The notes under the pieces were generated by a model, which saw only the letters and a list, made by a program, of their open reading frames with translations, was not told where the DNA came from and searched no databases. Source: a virus. From it: a stretch of 31,512 nt of DNA. Both the position numbers and the translations under genes were made by a program. Location of the stretch: positions 1 to 31,512 of IMG/VR virus record IMGVR_UViG_3300032562_000119. The stretch is one strand, 5' to 3'. Shown here piece after piece: positions 13,554 to 20,103 of this stretch (its first letter is position 1; the number at the start of each line of letters is the position of its first letter).

Positions 13554-14860
13554 GAGATTGTTTCCGAGTCAACTGACGGGGCCGCAAAAACCTCCGTGAC
13601 ATCCTCGCCATTGCGCATCACGCGCCGGGCATTGCCCATCGCCAGCCAGCGGTGAATGATCACGTCGCAATAGGCCGGTGAGATTTCCAGGCCGAAAACG
13701 CGCCGACCGAGTTGTTCCCCGGCGATCAACTGACTGCCGCTGCCAGAGAACGGCTCGTAGCAGAGGCCGCCCTTGTTGGTGTGCTGACGCATTGGCACAG
13801 CGAAGCATTCCAGCGGTTTGGGCGTGGGATGATCGGGACGCTCGTCGTTATTTAGCCCTTCGATTTCCCAAACGCTCCGCCCGTAATCGGGCGTCTCCCT
13901 TGGCGGCTTGTTCCCCTTGATCCAGCCGAAGAAACACGGTTCGTGCGCCCACAAATACCATGACCGGGTCAGGATCGGGCGGTTCGGTTTCGCCCAAATG
14001 ATCTGCTGATGGACGAACGCCCCGTTCTTTTCCCACGCATCTTCCACCATTCGTTGCCGTCGGCTGGCGTGCCAGCAATACCACGCGGCATGGGGCTCGA
14101 TGGCGGCTTCAATTGCCGTTTTGATAAATCGGTCGTAAAGCTCGTTGTTCTGCGATGCATCGGCTTCATCCCAACTCGGGCCGTAGGTTTCCGACCAATC
14201 GGTGTTGGTCTTGGGGCGTGTGCCGGGATGGTTCGTGCCGTCATACCCGACCAGGTAGGGCGGGTCGGTGGCGAAGAGAATTGCCCGCTCGCCATTCATG
14301 ACCCGCCGAACGTCGTCAACATTCGTGGAATCGCCGCACAGCAGTCGGTGGCTCCCAAGTTCATACAGGTCGCCCGGCTTCGTGATGGGATTGACCGGTG
14401 GCGGCGTGATCGTGCTTCCGTCACCCTCGGTGCTGTCCAGTCGTTTGAGTAAATCGTCGAGCGAATCTTCATCGAAGCCGGTAAGGTCGAGATCGATCTT
14501 ACCGTCCAGTTCCTTGAGCAGCTCTTTCAGGCTGTCTTTATCGGCTTCGGCCAGTTCTGAAATTCTGTTATCAGCGACCATATCGGCAAACTCAGCCGCC
14601 TCGTTTTCGTAATCCTGAAAATCTACAGGGACTGTCGCCATCCCCAGAAGCTTCGCTGCGTCCAGGCGTCCGTGGCCCTTGATTATAAATCCCGACCGTT
14701 TCGACACCACGATGGGGTTTCGGAACCCTTGGGCTCCGATGATCTTTGCCAGCAGTTTGATTTGAGATTCTGGATGGCGGTTGGGATTTCGCGGGTTTGG
14801 CACCAGCTTCTCGGTTTCCACCATCTCGTCGTGGGCGCAGTCGATTCGAACGTCACTCAT
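13550..14860 (-). CDS. ParB-domain fused DNA adenine/cytosine methyltransferase
   Basis: 436 residues. Residues about 15-110 form a ParB/Srx-like N-terminal domain (NPRNPNRHPESQIKLLAKII; GFIIKGHGRLDAAK), followed by an acidic linker. Residues about 160-425 are an S-adenosylmethionine-dependent methyltransferase: catalytic DPPY at 199-202, SAM-binding FSGSGS at 371-376, with DPPY before FxGxG, as in beta-class amino methyltransferases. Target is N6-adenine or N4-cytosine; the sequence specificity cannot be read. Phages use such fusions to protect DNA from restriction or to regulate. GTTGACAC lies 12 nt before ATG 14860, paired head-to-head with the one of the resolvase gene. Confidence 0.85.
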   Translation of the reverse strand: MSDVRIDCAHDEMVETEKLVPNPRNPNRHPESQIKLLAKIIGAQGFRNPIVVSKRSGFIIKGHGRLDAAKLLGMATVPVDFQDYENEAAEFADMVADNRISELAEADKDSLKELLKELDGKIDLDLTGFDEDSLDDLLKRLDSTEGDGSTITPPPVNPITKPGDLYELGSHRLLCGDSTNVDDVRRVMNGERAILFATDPPYLVGYDGTNHPGTRPKTNTDWSETYGPSWDEADASQNNELYDRFIKTAIEAAIEPHAAWYCWHASRRQRMVEDAWEKNGAFVHQQIIWAKPNRPILTRSWYLWAHEPCFFGWIKGNKPPRETPDYGRSVWEIEGLNNDERPDHPTPKPLECFAVPMRQHTNKGGLCYEPFSGSGSQLIAGEQLGRRVFGLEISPAYCDVIIHRWLAMGNARRVMRNGEDVTEVFAAPSVDSETIS

Positions 14861-14872
14861 GCCGCTTAGCAG

Positions 14873-14895
14873 GTGTCAACGGGCGGTGTTGACAC
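14873..14895. promoter_or_regulatory. Inverted pair of GTTGACAC elements between divergent genes
   Basis: GTGTCAAC (14873-14880; minus-strand element of the methyltransferase, 12 nt from its ATG) and GTTGACAC (14888-14895; plus-strand element of the resolvase, 13 nt from its ATG), separated by 7 nt. Together they make a 23-bp inverted repeat within the 48-bp gap. Confidence 0.7.
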
Positions 14896-14908
14896 TCCGT
14901 GCGGCATC

Positions 14909-15394
14909 ATGCGCCCCACGCTTGCACTCGACTTGGGAACCACGACCGGCTGGGCCGTGTGGAATGACGGCGTGGTCTGTTCCGGTGCGTGGCTGCTGGC
15001 AACGCCTCGCGAACTGCGGCAACAGCGGAAGACTGGCGGCGAACGCCGGGGCGATCTCCGCTTTCACCGGTTGCGCGAACACATCGCTGACGCGATTGCC
15101 GCCCACGGCATCGAGCAGCTTGTTTTCGAGGACGTCCTATTTCTCTCCAGCCAGGCGCAGAGCCAGCTCTGGGCATCGTTGCGGGCAACCGTCTGGTGTT
15201 TCGCTGGCCAGATGCCCGTCGATTGCGTTCACACGGGCACGCTAAAGAAATTCGCAACCGGCTGTGGCAACGCCCAAAAGGAAGCGATGGTGGCCGCCCT
15301 GGGCGTGCTGCCCGCGCCGTGGAACCGTCCTGTGGTCGACGACAACGAGGCCGACGCGCTGTGGATTCTGAGATGGAAATGGGCGCAAAAATGA
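14909..15394 (+). CDS. RuvC-like Holliday-junction resolvase
   Basis: 161 residues from ATG 14909 (MRPTLALDLGTTTGWAVW). An open frame reaches back to GTG 14873, but that lies in the GTTGACAC pair; ATG 14909 has the element at 13 nt. RuvC/RNase H fold: first acidic residue in ALDLGTTTG, second in LVFEDVLF (Glu), and DDNEADALWILRW near the C-terminus supplying the final Asp residues. Phage members resolve branched replication intermediates before packaging, in the cytoplasm. It is the first gene of a plus-strand cluster and diverges from the methyltransferase. Confidence 0.85.
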   Translation: MRPTLALDLGTTTGWAVWNDGVVCSGAWLLATPRELRQQRKTGGERRGDLRFHRLREHIADAIAAHGIEQLVFEDVLFLSSQAQSQLWASLRATVWCFAGQMPVDCVHTGTLKKFATGCGNAQKEAMVAALGVLPAPWNRPVVDDNEADALWILRWKWAQK

Positions 15395-15493
15395 TACCTG
15401 GCAGGCACGGAAAAACTGAATGCAGGACGTGTGCCTGATAGCCATTCCGGGCATCACATTTAGTCAGATTAAGTCCTTCAATTACTCGGCCCG

Positions 15494-15506
15494 AAGAGTG
15501 ATCACA
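15494..15506 (+). repeat. AAGAGTGATCACA leader repeat, copy 1
   Basis: 13-nt element containing the palindrome GTGATCAC, ending 5 nt before ATG 15512. An identical copy lies at 16170-16182, again 5 nt before an ATG. Confidence 0.55.
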
Positions 15507-15511
15507 CGACC

Positions 15512-15847
15512 ATGAAAACAAGCAAAACCACCACCGCAAAAATCACCACGGGAAACGAAGGCTGGGGCTTCAGTGCCACACTCCAATCGAACCTGAAATT
15601 GAGCGACGCCGCAACGGTGGACGCCTTTGACAGGGCCGTTCGCTTCACCGCAAAACGCCTCGACATGGATTTGGATTCAGCACGTCGGTTCCTGGATTCC
15701 CGGCTGGGTCGCCACCTGGCCGACCAATGCCACACCGCCAAGTCAGTGGAGCCAGATCTGGATGCCCTTTACGGCTCATGGAAGCGGGACGTTCGGGAGT
15801 TCCGCAGCGCAGCGATCAATACCACAGACGAAGCTTTCTACTCCTAA
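15512..15847 (+). CDS. Unrecognised small phage protein
   Basis: 111 residues, MKTSKTTTAKITTGNEGWGF. After a Thr/Lys-rich head, the central part is helical with SARRFLDSRLGRHLAD, which resembles the C-terminal piece of small proteins often found in phage early modules; no family can be named. Soluble and slightly basic. It follows the resolvase after a 117-nt gap and has no Shine-Dalgarno but does have the AAGAGTGATCACA leader. Confidence 0.65.
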   Translation: MKTSKTTTAKITTGNEGWGFSATLQSNLKLSDAATVDAFDRAVRFTAKRLDMDLDSARRFLDSRLGRHLADQCHTAKSVEPDLDALYGSWKRDVREFRSAAINTTDEAFYS

Positions 15848-15854
15848 TCGCAAC

Positions 15855-16151
15855 ATGAACACCATCACCGACCAGAAACGACTCGCTGCCGTAGCGGGCC
15901 TGATTGCCGCCGTTGCTGAGACCATTAGGGAATTGGACAGCGTGCCGAGCGGCTATCTTTACGCCCAACTGATGGGCCACATGAGTTTTGAGAGCTATGA
16001 AGCCGTCATCGGGTGGCTCGTGCGCTCTGGCGTGGTGCGCCGGGAAACTAGTCATTTACTGGTCTGGACCGGGCCAGTCGCTGCCACCGACAGCCAATCA
16101 AATTGTGTGCCTGCTGCGCATCAGGGCGAGCAACTAAATGCACATTCATAA
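15855..16151 (+). CDS. Unrecognised small protein, possible winged helix
   Basis: 98 residues from ATG 15855 (MNTITDQKRLAAVAGLI). The segment SVPSGYLYAQLMGHMSFESYEAVIGWLVRSGVVRRE looks like a helix-turn-helix/winged-helix fold, where a recognition-like helix is followed by a beta wing (SHLLVWTG). That could indicate a DNA-binding role, but it is inference from pattern only. Seven nt after the previous stop, so cotranscribed. Confidence 0.6.
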   Translation: MNTITDQKRLAAVAGLIAAVAETIRELDSVPSGYLYAQLMGHMSFESYEAVIGWLVRSGVVRRETSHLLVWTGPVAATDSQSNCVPAAHQGEQLNAHS

Positions 16152-16169
16152 GTGGATGTAATTTCGCAA

Positions 16170-16182
16170 AAGAGTGATCACA
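16170..16182 (+). repeat. AAGAGTGATCACA leader repeat, copy 2
   Basis: Identical to 15494-15506 and at the same 5-nt distance from its start codon (ATG 16188). Confidence 0.55.
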
Positions 16183-16187
16183 GCACC

Positions 16188-16388
16188 ATGAAAACGCCAC
16201 TGACCGCCACCGCAAAAGCCACCGCAACGATTGAGAACATCGCCCGCGAAATACTCGATTTGGAAACGCTTGAAACCCGCAAAATGGACAGCCTTGATTT
16301 TCATGATCTGGCTGTTTGGGAAATCCGCAAAGCACTGGAAGCCGCATACAACGCCGGGCGTGAAGCAGCAAATTCAAAAGGAGAATAA
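16188..16388 (+). CDS. DUF6900-like small phage protein
   Basis: 66 residues from ATG 16188. The segment IAREILDLETLETRKMDSLDF followed by HDLAVWEIRKALEAAYNAGR matches the highly conserved pattern of a small phage protein family that I recall as DUF6900 (LETRxxDSLDFHD-AVW-x-ALEAAY-AG). Function unknown. These proteins are usually encoded among early accessory genes. Shares its leader repeat with the 15512 gene. A longer frame from 16152 is rejected because ATG 16188 fits the leader spacing. Confidence 0.7.
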   Translation: MKTPLTATAKATATIENIAREILDLETLETRKMDSLDFHDLAVWEIRKALEAAYNAGREAANSKGE

Positions 16389-16392
16389 CACC

Positions 16393-16656
16393 ATGACAAA
16401 AACATCAAACCCCCTCGACGATAACTACGCAGTGTTCCGCGCCAATCCAGATTGCATCGATGGCGCAATCCAAAACACAACGGTTGCCCGCGCGGGGAGA
16501 GCCTTCGATTGGAAAATGCAGCAGTCGGTGCATGCCGTCGAAATCGCATTCAATAACGAACCCATCGGCACCACGCGCTATCTCATGGTGATCGACATGG
16601 CGGCGGCAAAAGCGCTGCGCGACCAGCTCGACGCGATCCTCTCCAAGCAGTCCTGA
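16393..16656 (+). CDS. Unrecognised small phage protein
   Basis: 87 residues from ATG 16393, which has a good Shine-Dalgarno (AAAGGAG, 9 nt upstream). The protein has an N-terminal NYAVFRANPDCIDGAIQN segment, beta strands around VHAVEIAFN and TTRYLMVIDMAAAKALRDQLDAIL. No family recognised. Four nt after the previous stop, so part of the same operon. Confidence 0.65.
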   Translation: MTKTSNPLDDNYAVFRANPDCIDGAIQNTTVARAGRAFDWKMQQSVHAVEIAFNNEPIGTTRYLMVIDMAAAKALRDQLDAILSKQS

Positions 16657-16693
16657 TTCCAAAACCAAACCAACAACAGAAAGAACCAATACA

Positions 16694-17257
16694 ATGAAAA
16701 TTGAAATCCCATCCAACACCACGGCGAAGAAAATCCTCGCCACCAACAAACCGCCGCGCGGCGCAACCCACTTCCGGTTCTCGGACGGGAAGCGCAAGCC
16801 GGTGATCGACAAGCTCGCAAACATCGACACGCTGGCGGGCTGCACAGGCACCCTCGAATTCGGCAAGGTCACCTTCGAGGGCCGGGGGCGGTATGCGAAA
16901 GTGAAAGAATTCATCCCGGTCGCGCCGGAACCGGCACCGACAGTTACGATCATCGAAGCCAACCAACCTCCGGTTGTGATCGCCCAAGCCACCGACGTGA
17001 CCGCGCCAAGCAAGGGACGAAAGAACAAGATTCACGGATTCTCCGCCTGCGCGGTGGCAAAGGCGCTCGGCGCGGCGGGCGTGAAGCACGAGGAAGCCGA
17101 CCGCATCTTCCGGGTAAACGGGATCGAGATGCCGAAGGCGAGTCTATCGGTGCAACTCGGTTTCGGGCGCAGGCCTGCCACCTGGGATCGGCATGGGAAA
17201 CCAGCTGAACTCACCGAGGAGCAGATCGCAGGGCTCCGCAACGGCGGGTTGGCCTGA
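16694..17257 (+). CDS. Unrecognised two-domain phage protein
   Basis: 187 residues from ATG 16694. Residues 1-80 form a compact beta-rich domain (KPPRGATHFRFSDGKRKPVI); a Pro-rich linker follows (APEPAPTVTIIEANQPPVVI). Residues about 113-160 (HGFSACAVAKALGAAGVKHEEADRIFRVNG) look like a small helical, possibly helix-turn-helix domain. Found at the end of the plus-strand cluster, with its stop 22 nt from the convergent terminase stop. The C-terminal domain resembles recurring hypothetical proteins in phages, but no function can be given. Confidence 0.6.
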   Translation: MKIEIPSNTTAKKILATNKPPRGATHFRFSDGKRKPVIDKLANIDTLAGCTGTLEFGKVTFEGRGRYAKVKEFIPVAPEPAPTVTIIEANQPPVVIAQATDVTAPSKGRKNKIHGFSACAVAKALGAAGVKHEEADRIFRVNGIEMPKASLSVQLGFGRRPATWDRHGKPAELTEEQIAGLRNGGLA

Positions 17258-17279
17258 TGCCGGATCGACAACTTTCGAG

Positions 17280-19106
17280 TCAGTTCGCCGCAGGCTGATC
17301 ATCGTCGCCGGAAGTGGCGTGTTCATCTCCCTGCACCGCTTCCCGTCCAATCAGCTTGAGCATGGTCGCAGCAGCCGTCTGCATCCCCTCACAATCAAAC
17401 ATGTGATTTGGTCGGCTCCCAATCTGTAACCACGCCCACTTACCTTTGTCTTTCACCCGGTGCTCGGACTCCATCTGTTTTAAATAATCTTCCGGCACAT
17501 CGTCGGGAATTTCCCACGTCACACCGTTGGCCGGGTCCTGGTTGCGGCGTAACCGCGCCAGCGAATCCTTGATGTTAAGGTTGCTCCAGTAATGGACGTG
17601 GCACCAGCGGCTCGCGCCGAGCACCACCTTCCGGCGGGGCGAATAGAACCGCTGAATCGATTTTCCGTTCTTGGTCTTGTGGACAAACGTCGTGCGGCGG
17701 TCGCCCATGAGCGCCACCCAACCGCGCTCGGAGCATTGCTTGTAAACCTCATAGGTGGCGTTGCCTGCATCGACGAACACCAGGTTTGAGTGAATCGAAA
17801 AACGCTTCTGCAAGGCTTCAACGTCCTCGAAAGTGAGGATGCGCTCGCACCAGAGCAGGCGGGATGACCCCTCGGCGCTCCATGACCGGATAACGACATA
17901 GAGATGGTCGATCTGGCAGTCGACGGTCATAACCCGAAGCGGAATCATATGTCGCCCCTCTTCAAAAGGTGGCGGAACGATTTTACCGAATCGGTCGATG
18001 CCGCCTTCGTCGCACCACAAATCCCCCATGCAATATCCAGAGCGAGTAATATCCAGTTTGAAATCCTCGAGGTATTCACGCCACGCCAGCCCGAGCCGCT
18101 TCTGATAGAACTGCTGGATCAATGAAGTATCGCCTTTGCGGGCGACTTGCTTGGCCCGGAGATAAAGTTCCGCAAGCTTTCCCCACGACATCGTGGCCAG
18201 GGCGTTCCAGTGGAACCCGACATTCTCCCGGGCTGCCCGCAAGTTCTGCGGAACGAATTTTCCTGAGGCGTTCAGCCTGCGCCGCATCTCGTCCGTGTCG
18301 GGCAGATAGGTATTGCACGACGCGCACCGCAGCGCCGTCGTTTCATGGACCCGCATGAAATCATATTGCTCGTTCTCATCCTTGCAGTCTTTTGACCACT
18401 CCACGTTTTCCCAGAGGAACGGCTGCCGGTGGCCACACTCAGGACAGGCGAACGTCCACTCCCGCATATCAGTGGTTTCGAATTTCCGGTGTGTGTCGTC
18501 GTCCTCCTCGCCGCCCTGACTCATGAAGATGCATTTGCCCAGCCAGCCGAAGGCGGTGACGCGGGCCTCTGCCTCCGCCATGTGGCCGGTCGGAAATTGC
18601 CAGGTCTCATCTGCGAAAAGCCAGCGGATGGACCGGCGCTGGAGGTTGGTGCGGTTGTGTGCCCCGGCGACCCACAGGGTCATGCCGTTGGCGAAATGGA
18701 TCGTCGTGTTACGTTTCTTGTGGCGGTCAGCTGGGTAGAGCGCCCGGACCGGCTCGCACACATCAAAAAGTTTCTGGAGGCGGGACTCGGACTGATCTTT
18801 AGCATCCTCGTCCGTTTCGTTGAGCCAGAGGGTTGGCCCCGGCATGTTCGCGACGATATACGCCAGTGCGATCTCCGAAACGGTCGTCTTGCTGGCCTGG
18901 ACCGCCGCGATGATTGAGATAAGCCGCACCCTTGGATTGGTGATGGCATCGAACACCTCCCGGATCTGCGGCGAGTTTTCAATGCGGAACGCGCCGGGGT
19001 TCGGAGAGTATGGGATGGCTTTGATGTGTTCCTGCGCCCACTGCCAGATCGGGCGGCGGTCAGGCGGCACACAGACGCGCCGCCACAGATCGTCGTAAAA
19101 ACTCAT
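17280..19106 (-). CDS. Terminase large subunit (lambda gpA family)
   Basis: 608 residues. It cuts concatemeric DNA and drives it into the prohead by ATP hydrolysis. Residues 62-75 carry a variant Walker A (IIAAVQASKTT, characteristic of the gpA type); residues 161-167 (RWLFADE) are Walker B with the catalytic Glu. A zinc-ribbon-like set Cys221-x2-Cys224 and Cys261-x2-Cys264 sits between ATPase and nuclease. The nuclease domain has MTVDCQID (Asp396) and VFVDAGN (Asp446). Length is close to lambda gpA (641). It lies 3 nt after the small subunit gene, so the two are cotranslated. Confidence 0.93.
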   Translation of the reverse strand: MSFYDDLWRRVCVPPDRRPIWQWAQEHIKAIPYSPNPGAFRIENSPQIREVFDAITNPRVRLISIIAAVQASKTTVSEIALAYIVANMPGPTLWLNETDEDAKDQSESRLQKLFDVCEPVRALYPADRHKKRNTTIHFANGMTLWVAGAHNRTNLQRRSIRWLFADETWQFPTGHMAEAEARVTAFGWLGKCIFMSQGGEEDDDTHRKFETTDMREWTFACPECGHRQPFLWENVEWSKDCKDENEQYDFMRVHETTALRCASCNTYLPDTDEMRRRLNASGKFVPQNLRAARENVGFHWNALATMSWGKLAELYLRAKQVARKGDTSLIQQFYQKRLGLAWREYLEDFKLDITRSGYCMGDLWCDEGGIDRFGKIVPPPFEEGRHMIPLRVMTVDCQIDHLYVVIRSWSAEGSSRLLWCERILTFEDVEALQKRFSIHSNLVFVDAGNATYEVYKQCSERGWVALMGDRRTTFVHKTKNGKSIQRFYSPRRKVVLGASRWCHVHYWSNLNIKDSLARLRRNQDPANGVTWEIPDDVPEDYLKQMESEHRVKDKGKWAWLQIGSRPNHMFDCEGMQTAAATMLKLIGREAVQGDEHATSGDDDQPAAN

Positions 19107-19109
19107 CGT

Positions 19110-19697
19110 TTACACTGCCTCCCGCAACACCCCGTCGAGGGCGTCCTGGTTGATCTGCTGAATGGCCACTGCGTCTTTGCCGACGCACAGGGGAGGAAGT
19201 TCCAGGGTGAGTTTTGCAAAAAGGAGATTTTTCAAGACGGCGAATCGCTGGCTCCACTCCGCTTCCACATCGGCTTTGAAAACGTAGAGGCCTTTTTTCA
19301 GCGCGACCTTCAGCTCCCGATCTTCAATTTCCGCCAGAAGTTTCCGGGCTTTGAGGGCTTCGGCGTCCGGGGCGAGCCCGGCTTTCAGATCATGCGCATC
19401 GATGAAGCTGCGCCAGGCGACAATATCGTGAGTGCCGTTGGCCGAGGGGTTGGGGGCGTCCTTCTTTTTTCGCCAGGAGTAGAGGGTTTGCCTGGTGACT
19501 CCGAGCACACGCGCCAGCTCCGCCACGTCCTTGGCTTGCGTGACTGTCTCGTTGCTGCCAGCGGCCCGCGCCCGGATGACCGTCAGCTCGTTCGCATTGA
19601 GGGTGCGCCCGGTTGAGACCTTCTTTACGACATTTTTCCAGTTGGCTTCCAGGACCCGTGAGGCCATTTCTGGCGTGATGGCAGATGTTTCGCTCAT
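19110..19697 (-). CDS. Terminase small subunit (Nu1-like)
   Basis: 195 residues from ATG 19697 (MSETSAITPE); an upstream start at 19727 would run into the TTGACAC elements. The helix-turn-helix at residues about 55-78 (KDVAELARVLGVTRQTLYSWRKK) is the winged-helix DNA-binding motif used to recognise cosB-like sites. The later helical region (LKARKLLAEIEDRELKVALKK) would dimerise and bind the large subunit. The upstream TTGACAC is 13 nt away, and direct repeats further upstream may be its binding sites. Confidence 0.88.
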   Translation of the reverse strand: MSETSAITPEMASRVLEANWKNVVKKVSTGRTLNANELTVIRARAAGSNETVTQAKDVAELARVLGVTRQTLYSWRKKKDAPNPSANGTHDIVAWRSFIDAHDLKAGLAPDAEALKARKLLAEIEDRELKVALKKGLYVFKADVEAEWSQRFAVLKNLLFAKLTLELPPLCVGKDAVAIQQINQDALDGVLREAV

Positions 19698-19710
19698 ACC
19701 GCCGGGCCGG

Positions 19711-19728
19711 GTGTCAAAAAGTGTCAAG
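19711..19728 (-). promoter_or_regulatory. Tandem TTGACAC elements before the small terminase gene
   Basis: Minus-strand TTTGACAC at 19711-19718, 13 nt from ATG 19697, preceded by a second copy, CTTGACAC, at 19721-19728. Confidence 0.65.
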
Positions 19729-19783
19729 CTTTACACTGCCGGGAACGGGTTCCCCCTCTATGAGGACGGGAAAAAGTGTAAAG
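19729..19783. repeat. Nested inverted repeats upstream of the terminase genes
   Basis: CTTTACACT (19729-19737) is the inverted complement of AGTGTAAAG (19775-19783). Inside lies GGGAAC-GG-GTTCCC (19741-19754). Together they could fold as a large stem-loop or form protein-binding sites in the region where cos would be expected. Confidence 0.5.
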
Positions 19784-19888
19784 TTGGAAAAAAGTAGTCC
19801 TCTCTTAAACTCACCAGGCGTCGCGCCAACCCCAAGCCGAAGGCCTTCCATTAAAAGATTCCTTTTTTGACCAGCCCACATGTTGGCC

Positions 19889-19921
19889 GACGTTCGCACG
19901 ACGTTCGCACGACGTTGGCGC
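19889..19921. repeat. Three tandem 11-bp repeats (possible cosB-like terminase sites)
   Basis: GACGTTCGCAC at 19889-19899 and 19900-19910, with a degenerate third copy GACGTTGGCGC at 19911-19921. Non-coding sequence between the small terminase gene and the 52-residue membrane protein gene. No other gene is seen in 19730-19929. Confidence 0.6.
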
Positions 19922-19929
19922 GTGTCGCG

Positions 19930-20088
19930 TCAACGCTTCGCTTCCAAGCGCTTAAGCGCCTCGCGGCACTCGCGAAGAGTGCGCCGCAACTCGTAGAAGT
20001 AATCAACCACGTTGAAGATCAGATGGCCCAACCCGAAAATCGCAGCAACGACTCCGATTTCAGCAAATATGAATAGAATGAAGTTCAT
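19930..20088 (-). CDS. Small single-span membrane protein
   Basis: 52 residues, ATG 20088 to TGA 19930. Residues about 3-32 (FILFIFAEIGVVAAIFGLGH…LIFNVV) form a hydrophobic membrane helix; residues about 33-52 (YELRRTLRECREALKRLEA) are a basic amphipathic helix or coiled coil. Probably inserted in the inner membrane with a cytoplasmic C-terminus. Fifteen nt after the preceding gene, so in the same operon. Function unknown; small membrane proteins in phage early regions often exclude superinfecting phage or regulate lysis. Confidence 0.65.
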   Translation of the reverse strand: MNFILFIFAEIGVVAAIFGLGHLIFNVVDYFYELRRTLRECREALKRLEAKR

Positions 20089-20103
20089 GGTTCAGGCTTG
20101 CTA

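Noticed and set aside
14873-14908. Upstream extension of the RuvC-like gene from GTG 14873
   Set aside because: It would translate the GTTGACAC pair; ATG 14909 has the standard 13-nt spacing and begins at the conserved beta strand.
15402-15437. Inverted repeat CAGGCAC...GTGCCTG after the resolvase gene as terminator
   Set aside because: Long loop and no T tract; not convincing.
19714-19899. 61-residue minus-strand frame upstream of the small terminase
   Set aside because: It runs across the inverted repeats and TTGACAC elements; it starts from a weak codon and has no recognisable protein features.
19867-20076. 69-residue plus-strand frame over the small membrane protein gene
   Set aside because: The minus-strand frame encodes a clean membrane helix and coiled coil in operon position; the plus frame spans the 11-bp repeats.
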